64,000 nucleotides of DNA from JAGHKQ01 sp041920565 (GTDB lineage: Bacteria > Bacillota > Bacilli > Bacillales > Bacillaceae_G). Location: the NCBI GenBank assembly GCA_041920565.1, contig JBHGXS010000133.1:6753-70752 (forward strand). Reading direction: 5' to 3'. The notes under the pieces are model-generated. The model was not told the DNA's origin, did not search any database, and worked only from the letters and a program-made list of their open reading frames with translations. Below, piece by piece: positions 8,326 through 15,914 of the stretch. The translations under genes and the position numbers were made by a program. The first letter of the stretch is position 1. Each line of letters starts with the position of its first letter.

Positions 8326-9099
8326 TTATTTTCGTATTTCGAAGACGATTTTCCACTTATCTCGCTTCGATTTCCCATCAATTGACAACAATTTGCTTCG
8401 GCCGTATCCCCGTACTGAAAGAACGTCACCTTCCAAGCATTCGAATGAAGATTGTTCAATCGTTTTCCAATTCACTTTGACGAGACCGCCTTTTACTAAC
8501 GGCTGCACCTTTTGACGGGACAGATTGAACATTTCAGCGATAAGAACATCCAAACGCAAAGATGACACCGTTCCTGTTTTCTCTTGCCATTTTTCTTGCA
8601 CAACAGCAATGGTTTCGACAGGAACGGCACGAACAGACACTTTCGCTCGTCCGATTGATTCCAAATTCATGATGATATAATCGGCAATCTCCTTAGCCAC
8701 AACCATCTGTACTATATCACCGTGGAGCACTATATCTCCATACTTTTCGCGCTTTAAGCCAAGAGACATTAAAGCGCCCAAGACTTGACGATGCTCAATG
8801 TTATGAAATTTTGCCGCATAATCGACTTGCAGGAGCTCCACGCTGAAATCTTGCATTTCAGGCTCTACATAGGACGGACATATGAAGGCTCGTTTTCGTT
8901 CCGCTTCAGGTGCAGCTCCGTAAAAATGTACGGATACATCTGCATGGGTGCCGATCACAAGCTTTATAATTTGCTGTTCGCGTGGATCTAAAAAGTCGGT
9001 CAATTTTGTCTTGTGATAGTGTTCAGCTGCTTCCTTCCATTCCATCACTTTATCAACAAAGACCGCCTCTTCCTCCCGAAAATGATCATAAATACTCAT
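8326..9099 (-). CDS. ylmH: S4-domain RNA-binding protein YlmH
   Basis: Protein of 257 aa with a C-terminal S4 RNA-binding domain (LRLDVLIAEMFNLSRQKVQPLVKGGLV split around residues 180-210). The N-terminal region is conserved in YlmH proteins. In B. subtilis, YlmH has been linked to ribosome-associated quality control through binding to the 50S subunit. It was first noted as part of the division-gene neighbourhood. It follows ylmG closely (6-base gap), so it is probably part of one ylmD-ylmE-sepF-ylmG-ylmH transcript. Confidence 0.9.
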   Translation of the reverse strand: MSIYDHFREEEAVFVDKVMEWKEAAEHYHKTKLTDFLDPREQQIIKLVIGTHADVSVHFYGAAPEAERKRAFICPSYVEPEMQDFSVELLQVDYAAKFHNIEHRQVLGALMSLGLKREKYGDIVLHGDIVQMVVAKEIADYIIMNLESIGRAKVSVRAVPVETIAVVQEKWQEKTGTVSSLRLDVLIAEMFNLSRQKVQPLVKGGLVKVNWKTIEQSSFECLEGDVLSVRGYGRSKLLSIDGKSKRDKWKIVFEIRK

Positions 9100-9105
9100 A
9101 AAAGA

Positions 9106-9375
9106 TTAATACCACCCAAGCATTCTGAATAGAGACTGCAGACCGTAGCTTGCAAAGCGCAGTGCAAGAATCGCTACGATCGGAGAAATATCAATCATAC
9201 CGATTGGCGGGATAATTCGTCGAAACGGTTCTAAAAACGGCTCCGTAATTCTTGCTAAAAAGTAACCGAAGCTCGAATCACGAACGCCCGGAAACCAGGA
9301 AAGCAATATGTACACGATCAATACCCAGTAATAGATGTTGAATAATTGTAATAGAATATATGCTACAAAGCTCAT
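9106..9375 (-). CDS. ylmG: YggT-family membrane protein YlmG
   Basis: Small membrane protein of 89 aa with two hydrophobic segments around residues 3-25 and 62-80, and the conserved motif FLEPFRRIIPP between them. The biochemical role of YggT proteins in bacteria is unsettled; plant homologues act in plastid division and thylakoid biogenesis. It lies six bases downstream of sepF with GAGGTGG as ribosome site. The genetic link to sepF is conserved across Firmicutes and cyanobacteria. Confidence 0.9.
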   Translation of the reverse strand: MSFVAYILLQLFNIYYWVLIVYILLSWFPGVRDSSFGYFLARITEPFLEPFRRIIPPIGMIDISPIVAILALRFASYGLQSLFRMLGWY

Positions 9376-9381
9376 GAAGCT

Positions 9382-9834
9382 TTACCACCTCTTCGCGTTA
9401 TTGTCTTCGTCCTCTCCGAACAGCTCGGAAATGGCTCCTACGATATCAACATTTTCAGGAGTACAAATAAATGTTTTCACCCCAAGCTTTTGAATGTCTC
9501 CTCCTATTGCATAAACGGTGCCGCTTAAAAAATCTACGATGCGGAGCGCTTGATCGTTCGACATGCGCTGCAAGTTAATTACTACAGCACGTCGATTTTT
9601 TAAGTTGTCGGCAATTGCTTGTGCTTCTGAATATGCTCTCGGCTCCAGAAGCACTACCTTTGCCGAATTTTTCGCTTTTTCAATGCTTACTACATTTTGC
9701 TTTTGCGGCATTTTCGGCAACGCAATATCTTCCTCATATTGCTGATATTGCTGTTCTTGTTCAAGCTTCATTTGTTCTTCTCTCTCCTCCGGTGTGTCAA
9801 AGAAAAAATATTTTACTTTATTTGACCAACTCAT
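9382..9834 (-). CDS. sepF: Cell division protein SepF
   Basis: SepF, 150 aa, tethers FtsZ to the membrane together with FtsA and polymerises into rings. The N terminus MSWSNKVKYFFFDTPEE forms the amphipathic membrane helix. A low-complexity Glu/Gln linker (residues 17-40) precedes the globular FtsZ-binding domain (VVLLEPRAYSEAQAIADNL ... RAVVINLQRM). The linker is shorter and more Gln/Glu-rich than an average loop, which is usual for the family. Co-transcribed with ylmE and ylmG. Confidence 0.95.
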   Translation of the reverse strand: MSWSNKVKYFFFDTPEEREEQMKLEQEQQYQQYEEDIALPKMPQKQNVVSIEKAKNSAKVVLLEPRAYSEAQAIADNLKNRRAVVINLQRMSNDQALRIVDFLSGTVYAIGGDIQKLGVKTFICTPENVDIVGAISELFGEDEDNNAKRW

Positions 9835-9848
9835 ACTTTTTCTCCTCC

Positions 9849-10526
9849 CTATTTTTCATTGCCTACCAAGATTGTACCCAATCGTATATAAGTAGCTCCT
9901 TCTTCAATCGCAATTTTATGATCATTCGACATGCCCATGGACAATTCCGTACACGGCGCATATGGCAAGTTCAATGCTTGTACATCTTGCTGCAATGTTT
10001 TAAGCATACGAAAACATGTGCGGATTTGCTGTTCATCATCCGTATACGGAGCCATCGTCATTAAGCCTACTACATGAATTTTATTGTAGGAAGCAAGCTC
10101 CTGTATAAATGAAAGCACTTCATCTGGATGCAGCCCATGCTTGGCCTCCTCAAAGGAAGTGTTCACTTGCACAAAGCATTTCACTTGTTTTTCTGCTCTC
10201 TTTTGAATTTCCGCTGCAAGAGATAAGCGATCGAGAGAATGCAGATAATCCAGTTTATTGATCACATCTCTTACCTTTCGTGTTTGAATGGACCCAATAA
10301 AGTGCCAAACGGCCCCGTCTTTTATTTTCTCATACTTTTGCAAAAATCCTTCATTTCGATTTTCCCCTATATGCCGAATTCCGGCGGCCAATACTTCCTG
10401 AGTTGTATCTAATCCTACTGTTTTTGTGACAGCAATGATGTTTATTTCCTCCGGTGAACGGTTGACGCGTTCACATACGGCTTGAATTTCCTTTTGTACA
10501 TGCTGCACATTTTCTGCTGCTGACAA
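9849..10526 (-). CDS. ylmE: PLP homeostasis protein, YggS/PROSC family (YlmE)
   Basis: Alanine-racemase-N-terminal-domain protein that binds pyridoxal phosphate and keeps free PLP and amino-acid pools balanced. It is about 225 aa. The PLP-lysine motif IIAVTKTV is near residue 32, HFIGSIQTRKVRDV and the C-terminal SMGMSNDHKIAIEEGATYIRLG are typical. I place the start at TTG 10526, because AAGGAGG lies nine bases upstream and inside the end of ylmD. An in-frame ATG at 10550 would overlap ylmD and lacks such a site. The start is therefore probable, not certain. Confidence 0.92.
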   Translation of the reverse strand: MSAAENVQHVQKEIQAVCERVNRSPEEINIIAVTKTVGLDTTQEVLAAGIRHIGENRNEGFLQKYEKIKDGAVWHFIGSIQTRKVRDVINKLDYLHSLDRLSLAAEIQKRAEKQVKCFVQVNTSFEEAKHGLHPDEVLSFIQELASYNKIHVVGLMTMAPYTDDEQQIRTCFRMLKTLQQDVQALNLPYAPCTELSMGMSNDHKIAIEEGATYIRLGTILVGNEK

Positions 10527-10530
10527 CTGC

Positions 10531-11352
10531 TCACTCCTCCTTAAAGCCAATGAAACTTAGCATTCGTCCTGTTTTCCCTTTGTCCCTCCGATGTGAAAAG
10601 AACAGCGTTTCTTCACAGCTAGTACAAAGAGAAGAAACGAGAATTTGTTCTTCTTTCACACCCGCTTGAATACATAATAAGCGGTTTACCTCCTTTAAGT
10701 CCAGTGCGTATTGCCCTTCAGAAACCGTACGAAAAGGGAGAACAGCATGATGCAACACTTGTTTTACTTCGTTTATCACACGGTCATCCACTACGTAACA
10801 ACAGGATTCAATAGCCGGCCCAATGGCAACGTGAATATCCGCAAGATCAATATGCTCTTCTTGCGTCCACTTTGCAATCATCTCACCTGCGATATTTTTG
10901 GCCGTTCCCTTCCAGCCGGCATGTGCCAGACCGATAAAACCGGCAGCTGGAGCATAAAAGAACAATGGGACACAGTCGGCATAGCAGGAAGTTAACAAGA
11001 TATTCGTTTCATTTGTATAAATGCCATCAGTTCCCTGTATCCCATCAGCGTACTGAAATACCCCTTTTCCTCTATGCTCCCTTGTTACTTTTTGCACTCG
11101 ATTGTCGTGGATTTGTTCCGAACAAATCCATGTATCCAATGAAAAATCAAGCTTAGAAGCCAATATTTTTCGATTTTGATGAACAACGGCTTCGCTGTCA
11201 TTTACATGCAGTCCTAAATTTAAAGAAGAATACTGCCCTTCACTTACTCCATCTTCTTTCGTTGTAAATCCCACCGTTAATGTATGGTTCTGAGATTCCC
11301 AAGGGCTTAAACGCATAATACCTTTGTCATATTGAAATGGTTCTTGCCTCAT
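10531..11352 (-). CDS. ylmD: Polyphenol oxidase-like / purine nucleoside phosphorylase family protein YlmD
   Basis: Protein of the DUF152/YfiH (laccase-domain) family, 273 aa. Members in other bacteria act as purine nucleoside phosphorylase/adenosine deaminase, and as the peptidoglycan editing factor PgeF that prevents misincorporation of L-Ser at MurC. Conserved metal-ligand segments are visible: TSCYADCVPLFFY, LAHAGWKGT and SCCYVVDD. It precedes ylmE by a four-base gap. Location beside division genes fits the PgeF role, but the specific activity is inference. Confidence 0.88.
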   Translation of the reverse strand: MRQEPFQYDKGIMRLSPWESQNHTLTVGFTTKEDGVSEGQYSSLNLGLHVNDSEAVVHQNRKILASKLDFSLDTWICSEQIHDNRVQKVTREHRGKGVFQYADGIQGTDGIYTNETNILLTSCYADCVPLFFYAPAAGFIGLAHAGWKGTAKNIAGEMIAKWTQEEHIDLADIHVAIGPAIESCCYVVDDRVINEVKQVLHHAVLPFRTVSEGQYALDLKEVNRLLCIQAGVKEEQILVSSLCTSCEETLFFSHRRDKGKTGRMLSFIGFKEE

Positions 11353-11459
11353 ATAAAACTCCTCATTGCGAGAATTATGGTACTTCTTGTCTATTTTACC
11401 ATACTTTTATTCTTTCATGACGATGACTTATAAAAAAGAAAGAAATGTAACATTTTTAA

Positions 11460-11732
11460 TTAAAACGTAGTAATTTCTGCAGACTCCGGTTGATGGAATT
11501 CCTGATTTGCTCGAACAAGAATGACATCTTCTCCAATTTTAACAATATGCTTCCACGGAATGACGACCTCCTCCTCCTTTCCAAAAAACCCAAGCATTTT
11601 CCCTGGTCTGGCAATAATAACCGCCTCAATCTTTCCGGTATTTAAATCAATTTCAATATCTCCTATATTTCCAAGCTTTCTTCCATCCGATACGTTCACA
11701 ACATCTTTTAGCTGAAATTCTGAAATACGCAT
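11460..11732 (-). CDS. ylmC: PRC-barrel protein YlmC/YmxH
   Basis: Small PRC-barrel-like protein of 90 aa. The opening MRISEFQLKDVVNVSDGRKLG and GDIEIDLNTGKIEAVII are characteristic, and the family is found almost only in sporulating Firmicutes. ATG at 11732 has AGGAGAGGTG as ribosome site; an earlier in-frame start (11756) has none. The gene sits between sigG and ylmD, with over 100 bases on either side. Function unknown; sporulation-linked distribution is known, a role is not. Confidence 0.88.
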   Translation of the reverse strand: MRISEFQLKDVVNVSDGRKLGNIGDIEIDLNTGKIEAVIIARPGKMLGFFGKEEEVVIPWKHIVKIGEDVILVRANQEFHQPESAEITTF

Positions 11733-11854
11733 GTTTTCACCTCTCCTTTTGTACATTATATGAGACAGACCATGTCTCTATGAACCTTACGGTTGATTTC
11801 ATGTTTTGATTCACCTATCAATTCGGTAATTGAAATTAAAAACCCATAAAATAA

Positions 11855-11884
11855 AAAACTGCTCGTGCATATACGAGCAGTTTT
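11855..11884 (-). terminator. Terminator after sigG
   Basis: Perfect hairpin with arms AAAACTGCTCGT / ACGAGCAGTTTT around a six-base loop, followed on the minus strand by a T-rich tail. It overlaps the sigG stop codon. Confidence 0.9.
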
Positions 11885-12662
11885 AACCTTGAATATTTTT
11901 ATTCATTTGTTTAATAGCTGATTTTTCTAGCCGGGACACCTGTGCTTGTGAAATACCGATTTCTTCAGCAACTTCCATTTGTGTTTTCCCTTGAAAGAAT
12001 CGTTTGCGGATAATCATCTTTTCCCGGTCGTTTAACCGTTTCATTCCTTCTTTTAATGCCAGCTCTTCCACCCACTGTTCGTCCCGCTGGCGATCGTCGC
12101 TTAATTGATCCATTACGAAAATCGGATCGCCTCCGTCGTTATAGATCGGTTCGAACAGCGAAACAGGGTCTTGTATGGCATCCAAAGCAAACACAATTTC
12201 TTCGTGGGTTACTCCAAGCACTGCTGCAATGTCGGAAGCAGTCGGCTCTTTCGAATTTTCTGCCATCAACTTTTCCCGAACCTGCAACGCCTTATAGGCA
12301 ATATCGCGCAGTGACCGCGATACTCGAATCGGATTGTTATCACGCAAATATCTTCGAATTTCTCCGATAATCATTGGTACAGCGTATGTTGAAAATTTAA
12401 CATTTTGGCTTAAGTCGAAGTTATCAATAGATTTCATAAGTCCGATACAGCCAACCTGAAATAAATCGTCAACAAACTCCCCTCTGTTGTTAAATCGCTG
12501 GATGACGCTTAATACAAGTCTCAAATTTCCATTTACAAGCTTTTCGCGCGCAGTAGTTTCTCCGCTTTGCATTTGTTGAAAAAGCTTTCTCATTTCATCG
12601 TTTTTGAGCACTGGAAGTTTCGATGTGTCTACTCCACATATTTCAACCTTGTTTCTAGTCAA
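11883..12662 (-). CDS. sigG: Forespore late sigma factor SigG
   Basis: RNA polymerase sigma factor that directs late forespore genes after engulfment, 259 aa. The N terminus MTRNKVEICGVDTSKLPVL is diagnostic of SigG and includes the stretch involved in early inhibition. Sigma regions 2 (LFQVGCIGLMKSIDNFDL), 3 and 4 (EEIGISQAQVSRLEKSAI) are intact. The start codon is TTG with GGAGGG seven bases upstream, a weak start. A short hairpin can pair the GGAG of the ribosome site with an upstream CTCC. Both are consistent with translational damping, which is known for B. subtilis sigG. Lies 86 bases downstream of sigE. Confidence 0.97.
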   Translation of the reverse strand: MTRNKVEICGVDTSKLPVLKNDEMRKLFQQMQSGETTAREKLVNGNLRLVLSVIQRFNNRGEFVDDLFQVGCIGLMKSIDNFDLSQNVKFSTYAVPMIIGEIRRYLRDNNPIRVSRSLRDIAYKALQVREKLMAENSKEPTASDIAAVLGVTHEEIVFALDAIQDPVSLFEPIYNDGGDPIFVMDQLSDDRQRDEQWVEELALKEGMKRLNDREKMIIRKRFFQGKTQMEVAEEIGISQAQVSRLEKSAIKQMNKNIQG

Positions 12663-12698
12663 TGTCTTCCCTCCTACCGGGAGTTGCTGTACAGTGTA

Positions 12699-12727
12699 AA
12701 GTATCTCCTTAAGAGGGAATTTTATGC
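12699..12727 (-). promoter_or_regulatory. Candidate SigF/SigG-type promoter of sigG
   Basis: Minus-strand GCATA (12723-12727), a 14-base spacer and GGAGATACTT (12699-12708) fit the SigF consensus boxes GYWTA and GGNRANANTW; the spacer is one or two bases short. It lies between the sigE stop and the sigG start, where forespore transcription of sigG is known to begin in B. subtilis. Confidence 0.45.
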
Positions 12728-12748
12728 ATTGACCATTATGGTAAAGTA

Positions 12749-13468
12749 TTACACCATTTTATTAAATTCCTTGCGAAGCCGCTTGATGATGCGCTTTTCC
12801 AAACGTGATATATAGGATTGGGAAATCCCCAGCATATCTGCTACATCTTTTTGCGTTTTTTCCTCGGTGCCATCCAGTCCGAAGCGAAGCTCCATAATCT
12901 GTTTCTCACGCTCATTCAGCTGATACAAAGCTTTAAGAAGCAAATTGCGATTGACGTTTGCTTCTAGATCTTTTGTAATGATATCATCTTCTGTTCCAAG
13001 CACATCGGACAACAATAGCTCATTGCCGTCCCAATCAATATTAAGCGGTTCGTCAAATGAAACTTCTGAACGGTTTTTGTTATTGCGGCGCAGATGCATT
13101 AAAATTTCATTTTCAATACAACGAGATGCATAGGTAGCCAACTTGATTTTTTTCTCGGGGTTAAACGTGTTGACAGCCTTAATGAGGCCGATGGTGCCGA
13201 TGCTGATTAAATCCTCAATGTTTATTCCTGTATTTTCAAACTTTCGCGCTATGTATACAACAAGGCGAAGGTTTCTTTCAATCAATAAAGAACGTGCTGC
13301 TTCATCGCCGTTAGGAAGCTTTTTCAGCAGCAGCTCCTCTTCTTCTTTTGTAAGCGGCGGCGGCAGAGCCTCACTTCCTCCAATATAATAAATTTCATCG
13401 GTCTTAATTCCTAGACGCAGTAATATTTTATACCATAGATACGTTAAACGAAGCTTCAACTTCTGCAT
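12749..13468 (-). CDS. sigE: Mother-cell early sigma factor, pro-SigE
   Basis: Sigma factor controlling the first wave of mother-cell genes, 239 aa. It begins with the amphipathic membrane-associated pro-sequence (MQKLKLRLTYLWYKILLRLG) followed by TDEIYYIGGSEALPPP, which contains the SpoIIGA cleavage region near residues 27-29. The core regions (FENTGINIEDLISIGTIGLIK; DMLGISQSYISRLEKRI) are near-identical to known SigE. Co-transcribed with spoIIGA, 88 bases upstream, whose product processes it. Confidence 0.97.
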   Translation of the reverse strand: MQKLKLRLTYLWYKILLRLGIKTDEIYYIGGSEALPPPLTKEEEELLLKKLPNGDEAARSLLIERNLRLVVYIARKFENTGINIEDLISIGTIGLIKAVNTFNPEKKIKLATYASRCIENEILMHLRRNNKNRSEVSFDEPLNIDWDGNELLLSDVLGTEDDIITKDLEANVNRNLLLKALYQLNEREKQIMELRFGLDGTEEKTQKDVADMLGISQSYISRLEKRIIKRLRKEFNKMV

Positions 13469-13515
13469 GCTTTATACCTCCTTAAATGTTTATCCCGAGA
13501 CATTGGTTCAACTAA

Positions 13516-13545
13516 CCGTTAGCTGGAGCTTTTCGCCGCTAACGG
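13516..13545. repeat. Inverted repeat between spoIIGA and sigE
   Basis: Perfect 8-base arms CCGTTAGC (13516-13523) and GCTAACGG (13538-13545) around a 14-base loop in the spoIIGA-sigE gap. There is no T tract, so it is not a standard terminator. It could influence mRNA stability or the ratio of the two products. Confidence 0.5.
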
Positions 13546-13555
13546 AAGTTTGACT

Positions 13556-14461
13556 TTAAGCTGTATAAGAAAGAAACATCTTAGGATGTAAAATACAATG
13601 ATATTCATTGTCTGTTGATAATGTCGTATGATTTAATCCAATGAGCACTTTTGTGACGTTTATGCTTTCACCGTTGTGCAGCATCCGAACAGCATCAGGC
13701 CGGATGGCAGCTAAAAATTGGTGCTGCTGTCCTACACCGTGGTATGGGATGATGCGAAGACGGTTCAGCCAAAACGGATCTTCCGTTGTTTCTGTAATGG
13801 CCATAATATTTTTGGAATGCTCAATCAGCCACGAAGGAAGCAATTCTCCTGCATGCTGGACATCCAAAATCATGACCGGCAATTTTGAGATAGGATCATA
13901 CAGCTGATTTCCGCTGTCAATGAGTCCGTCAATTTGAATCGTTCGATCTCCGATTATAATTTCAACTTTTACAATTTGGTCATATTTAAGCTTTTTCACT
14001 TCAATGTCTTCCACTCGTTTTTTAGAAAAATATAGCACTGCAGGAAACCCGATTACTACAAATAACCAGCTTACTGGATCTCCGAAGCTGATAGATTTTG
14101 TGTTCATCATATCTTGCAATAAAGCATCTGATTGAATAAAAAAGTGCAGTCCAATCAATCCCCCGCCTACCATAAATGTGACAAAATAAAACATCATGGC
14201 TGTTTGACAAAAAGTGCGAAACCGTTTAAAACCAAACACCGTATAAACCATGATAACAGAGTAAAGCAATTTTGTTGCAGGATGAGTCATGACATATGCC
14301 AAGGGAGTAAACGCAAAAATAACAATCGATGAGCCGATCAGTGCTCCAATAAGCAGCCGCCATTGTCTTACTTTTTGCTTCAAGATAACAGCTGTTAAAA
14401 AAAGGAGTAAGCCATCAATGCAAAAATTCAATAACCATACCACATCAGCATATACAACCAA
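13556..14461 (-). CDS. spoIIGA: Pro-SigE processing protease SpoIIGA
   Basis: Membrane-embedded aspartic protease that removes the pro-sequence of SigE after a signal from the forespore (SpoIIR). 301 aa. The N-terminal half has five hydrophobic segments; the C-terminal cytoplasmic half carries the catalytic DSGNQLYDP motif near residue 183 and the conserved LRIIPYHGVGQQHQFL. It starts at TTG (VVYADVVWLLNFC aligns with the usual N terminus), with GGGAGG nine bases upstream. First gene of the spoIIG operon. Confidence 0.95.
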   Translation of the reverse strand: MVVYADVVWLLNFCIDGLLLFLTAVILKQKVRQWRLLIGALIGSSIVIFAFTPLAYVMTHPATKLLYSVIMVYTVFGFKRFRTFCQTAMMFYFVTFMVGGGLIGLHFFIQSDALLQDMMNTKSISFGDPVSWLFVVIGFPAVLYFSKKRVEDIEVKKLKYDQIVKVEIIIGDRTIQIDGLIDSGNQLYDPISKLPVMILDVQHAGELLPSWLIEHSKNIMAITETTEDPFWLNRLRIIPYHGVGQQHQFLAAIRPDAVRMLHNGESINVTKVLIGLNHTTLSTDNEYHCILHPKMFLSYTA

Positions 14462-14511
14462 TCTCCTGAACCTCCCGCAAGCAGTACGAGCTCTTATATA
14501 AACTTGAAACT

Positions 14512-14545
14512 AGTATACTGCAGACAGAAGAGGAAAGTCTGTCAA
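14512..14545 (-). promoter_or_regulatory. spoIIG promoter with 22-bp spacer
   Basis: Minus-strand TTGACA (14540-14545) and TATACT (14512-14517) are separated by exactly 22 bases. This long spacing is the hallmark of the Spo0A-activated SigA promoter of spoIIG in B. subtilis. ATTGACAGA overlapping the -35 box resembles a 0A box on the opposite strand; a second box was not clearly found. Confidence 0.75.
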
Positions 14546-14674
14546 TTTCTGTAACGGAATTTCAAATTATTTTGTGTTTTTTTCACGTATTCTGTCAGTT
14601 CCATTAGATAGCCTTCTTCATTCTGCCTAACTCCTTCTCCTGTGTATTGATTCTATATGGGGTACTGATTGATT

Positions 14675-14710
14675 CAACAAAAAAAGCGAAGGGGAGATTC
14701 CCTTCGCTTT
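14675..14710 (-). terminator. Terminator after ftsZ
   Basis: Arms AAAGCGAAGGG / CCCTTCGCTTT (14683-14710) followed on the minus strand by a T run, eight bases after the ftsZ stop. It separates ftsAZ from the spoIIG promoter. Confidence 0.88.
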
Positions 14711-14717
14711 TTCAAAT

Positions 14718-15869
14718 TTATCGTCTGCGGCGATTTCGTAAAAATGCCGGTATATCAATGTCATCCACTTGTGTACTTGCACGAGAAACCTCACGCACCG
14801 GTGCTTCATCACGAGGTGTTTCGCGAGGTGTTTCGCGAGTGATTTCACGTTTCGGCTGTACTGACGGTTGTGACGCAGTCGGGCGAACGACCGGTTTCGG
14901 CGGTTGAGTTATGACACTGTCATCAAAACCGGTTGCAATTACTGTTACGATGATTTCATCTTTTAAGTTTTCATTAATAACGGAACCGAAAATCATGTTC
15001 ACTTCCAAATCAGAAGCAGATGCTACAATATCTGCAGCTTCTTGCACTTCATATAAACTTAAATTTGTGCCGCCTGTGATGTTCATAAGCACGCCTTGTG
15101 CACCGTCGATAGACGTTTCAAGCAACGGACTGGAAATTGCTTTTTTTGCAGCTTCTGCCGCACGATTTTCACCTGTGCCGACACCGATTCCCATCAATGC
15201 AGAGCCTTTGTTAGACATGATTGTTTTTACATCTGCAAAGTCAAGGTTAATAAGTCCCGGAACTGCAATAAGGTCAGAGATGCCTTGTACACCTTGACGC
15301 AATACGTTGTCTGCCTCACGGAATGCTTCTAACATCGGCGTATTTCGATCCACAATTTCCAATAGACGGTCATTTGGAATTACAATCAGAGTGTCAACAT
15401 TTTCTTTAAAAGCCGCAATACCGGAAGCTGCTTGAGTGGCGCGCTTGCGGCCTTCAAATGTAAATGGTCTTGTTACCACTCCAACCGTCAATGCACCAAG
15501 TTCTTTTGCCACTTGAGCAATTACCGGAGCAGCGCCTGTACCCGTTCCGCCGCCCATACCGGCTGTAACGAATACCATGTCTGCGCCGCGGAGCGCTTCT
15601 TGAATTTGTTCTTTGCTTTCTTCAGCAGCTTTTTTTCCTACTTCCGGGTTTGCGCCTGCTCCCAATCCGCGAGTGAGCTTCGCACCGATTTGCATTTTAA
15701 TTTCTGCTTTAGATAAGTTCAACGCTTGTGCATCCGTATTTACCGCGATAAAGTCAACGCCTTGCACCCCGTGCTCGATCATTCGGTTTACGGCATTGTT
15801 TCCGCCGCCGCCGACACCAATTACTTTTATGTTTGCTAACTGATCAATACTTGTATCAAATTCCAACAT
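14718..15869 (-). CDS. ftsZ: Cell division GTPase FtsZ
   Basis: Tubulin homologue that assembles the Z ring, 383 aa. The tubulin signature GGGTGTG is at residues 106-112. The T7-loop NLDFADVKTIM and the GTP-binding IGVGGGGNNAVNRM near the N terminus are intact. A flexible Pro/Thr/Arg-rich linker (about 317-365) contains short repeats rich in REITRETPRE. The C-terminal peptide DDIDIPAFLRNRRRR is the docking site for FtsA, SepF and EzrA. Directly downstream of ftsA, 45-base gap. Confidence 0.98.
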   Translation of the reverse strand: MLEFDTSIDQLANIKVIGVGGGGNNAVNRMIEHGVQGVDFIAVNTDAQALNLSKAEIKMQIGAKLTRGLGAGANPEVGKKAAEESKEQIQEALRGADMVFVTAGMGGGTGTGAAPVIAQVAKELGALTVGVVTRPFTFEGRKRATQAASGIAAFKENVDTLIVIPNDRLLEIVDRNTPMLEAFREADNVLRQGVQGISDLIAVPGLINLDFADVKTIMSNKGSALMGIGVGTGENRAAEAAKKAISSPLLETSIDGAQGVLMNITGGTNLSLYEVQEAADIVASASDLEVNMIFGSVINENLKDEIIVTVIATGFDDSVITQPPKPVVRPTASQPSVQPKREITRETPRETPRDEAPVREVSRASTQVDDIDIPAFLRNRRRR

Positions 15870-15914
15870 GTCAGAATCCCCCTAAAAACTCGAATTTCTT
15901 TCGTTGCCTTTACA

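Noticed and set aside
14718..14900. Short REITRETPRE-type repeats near the ftsZ 3' end as a DNA repeat element
   Set aside because: They are in-frame codons of the variable FtsZ linker, which is commonly repetitive and disordered.
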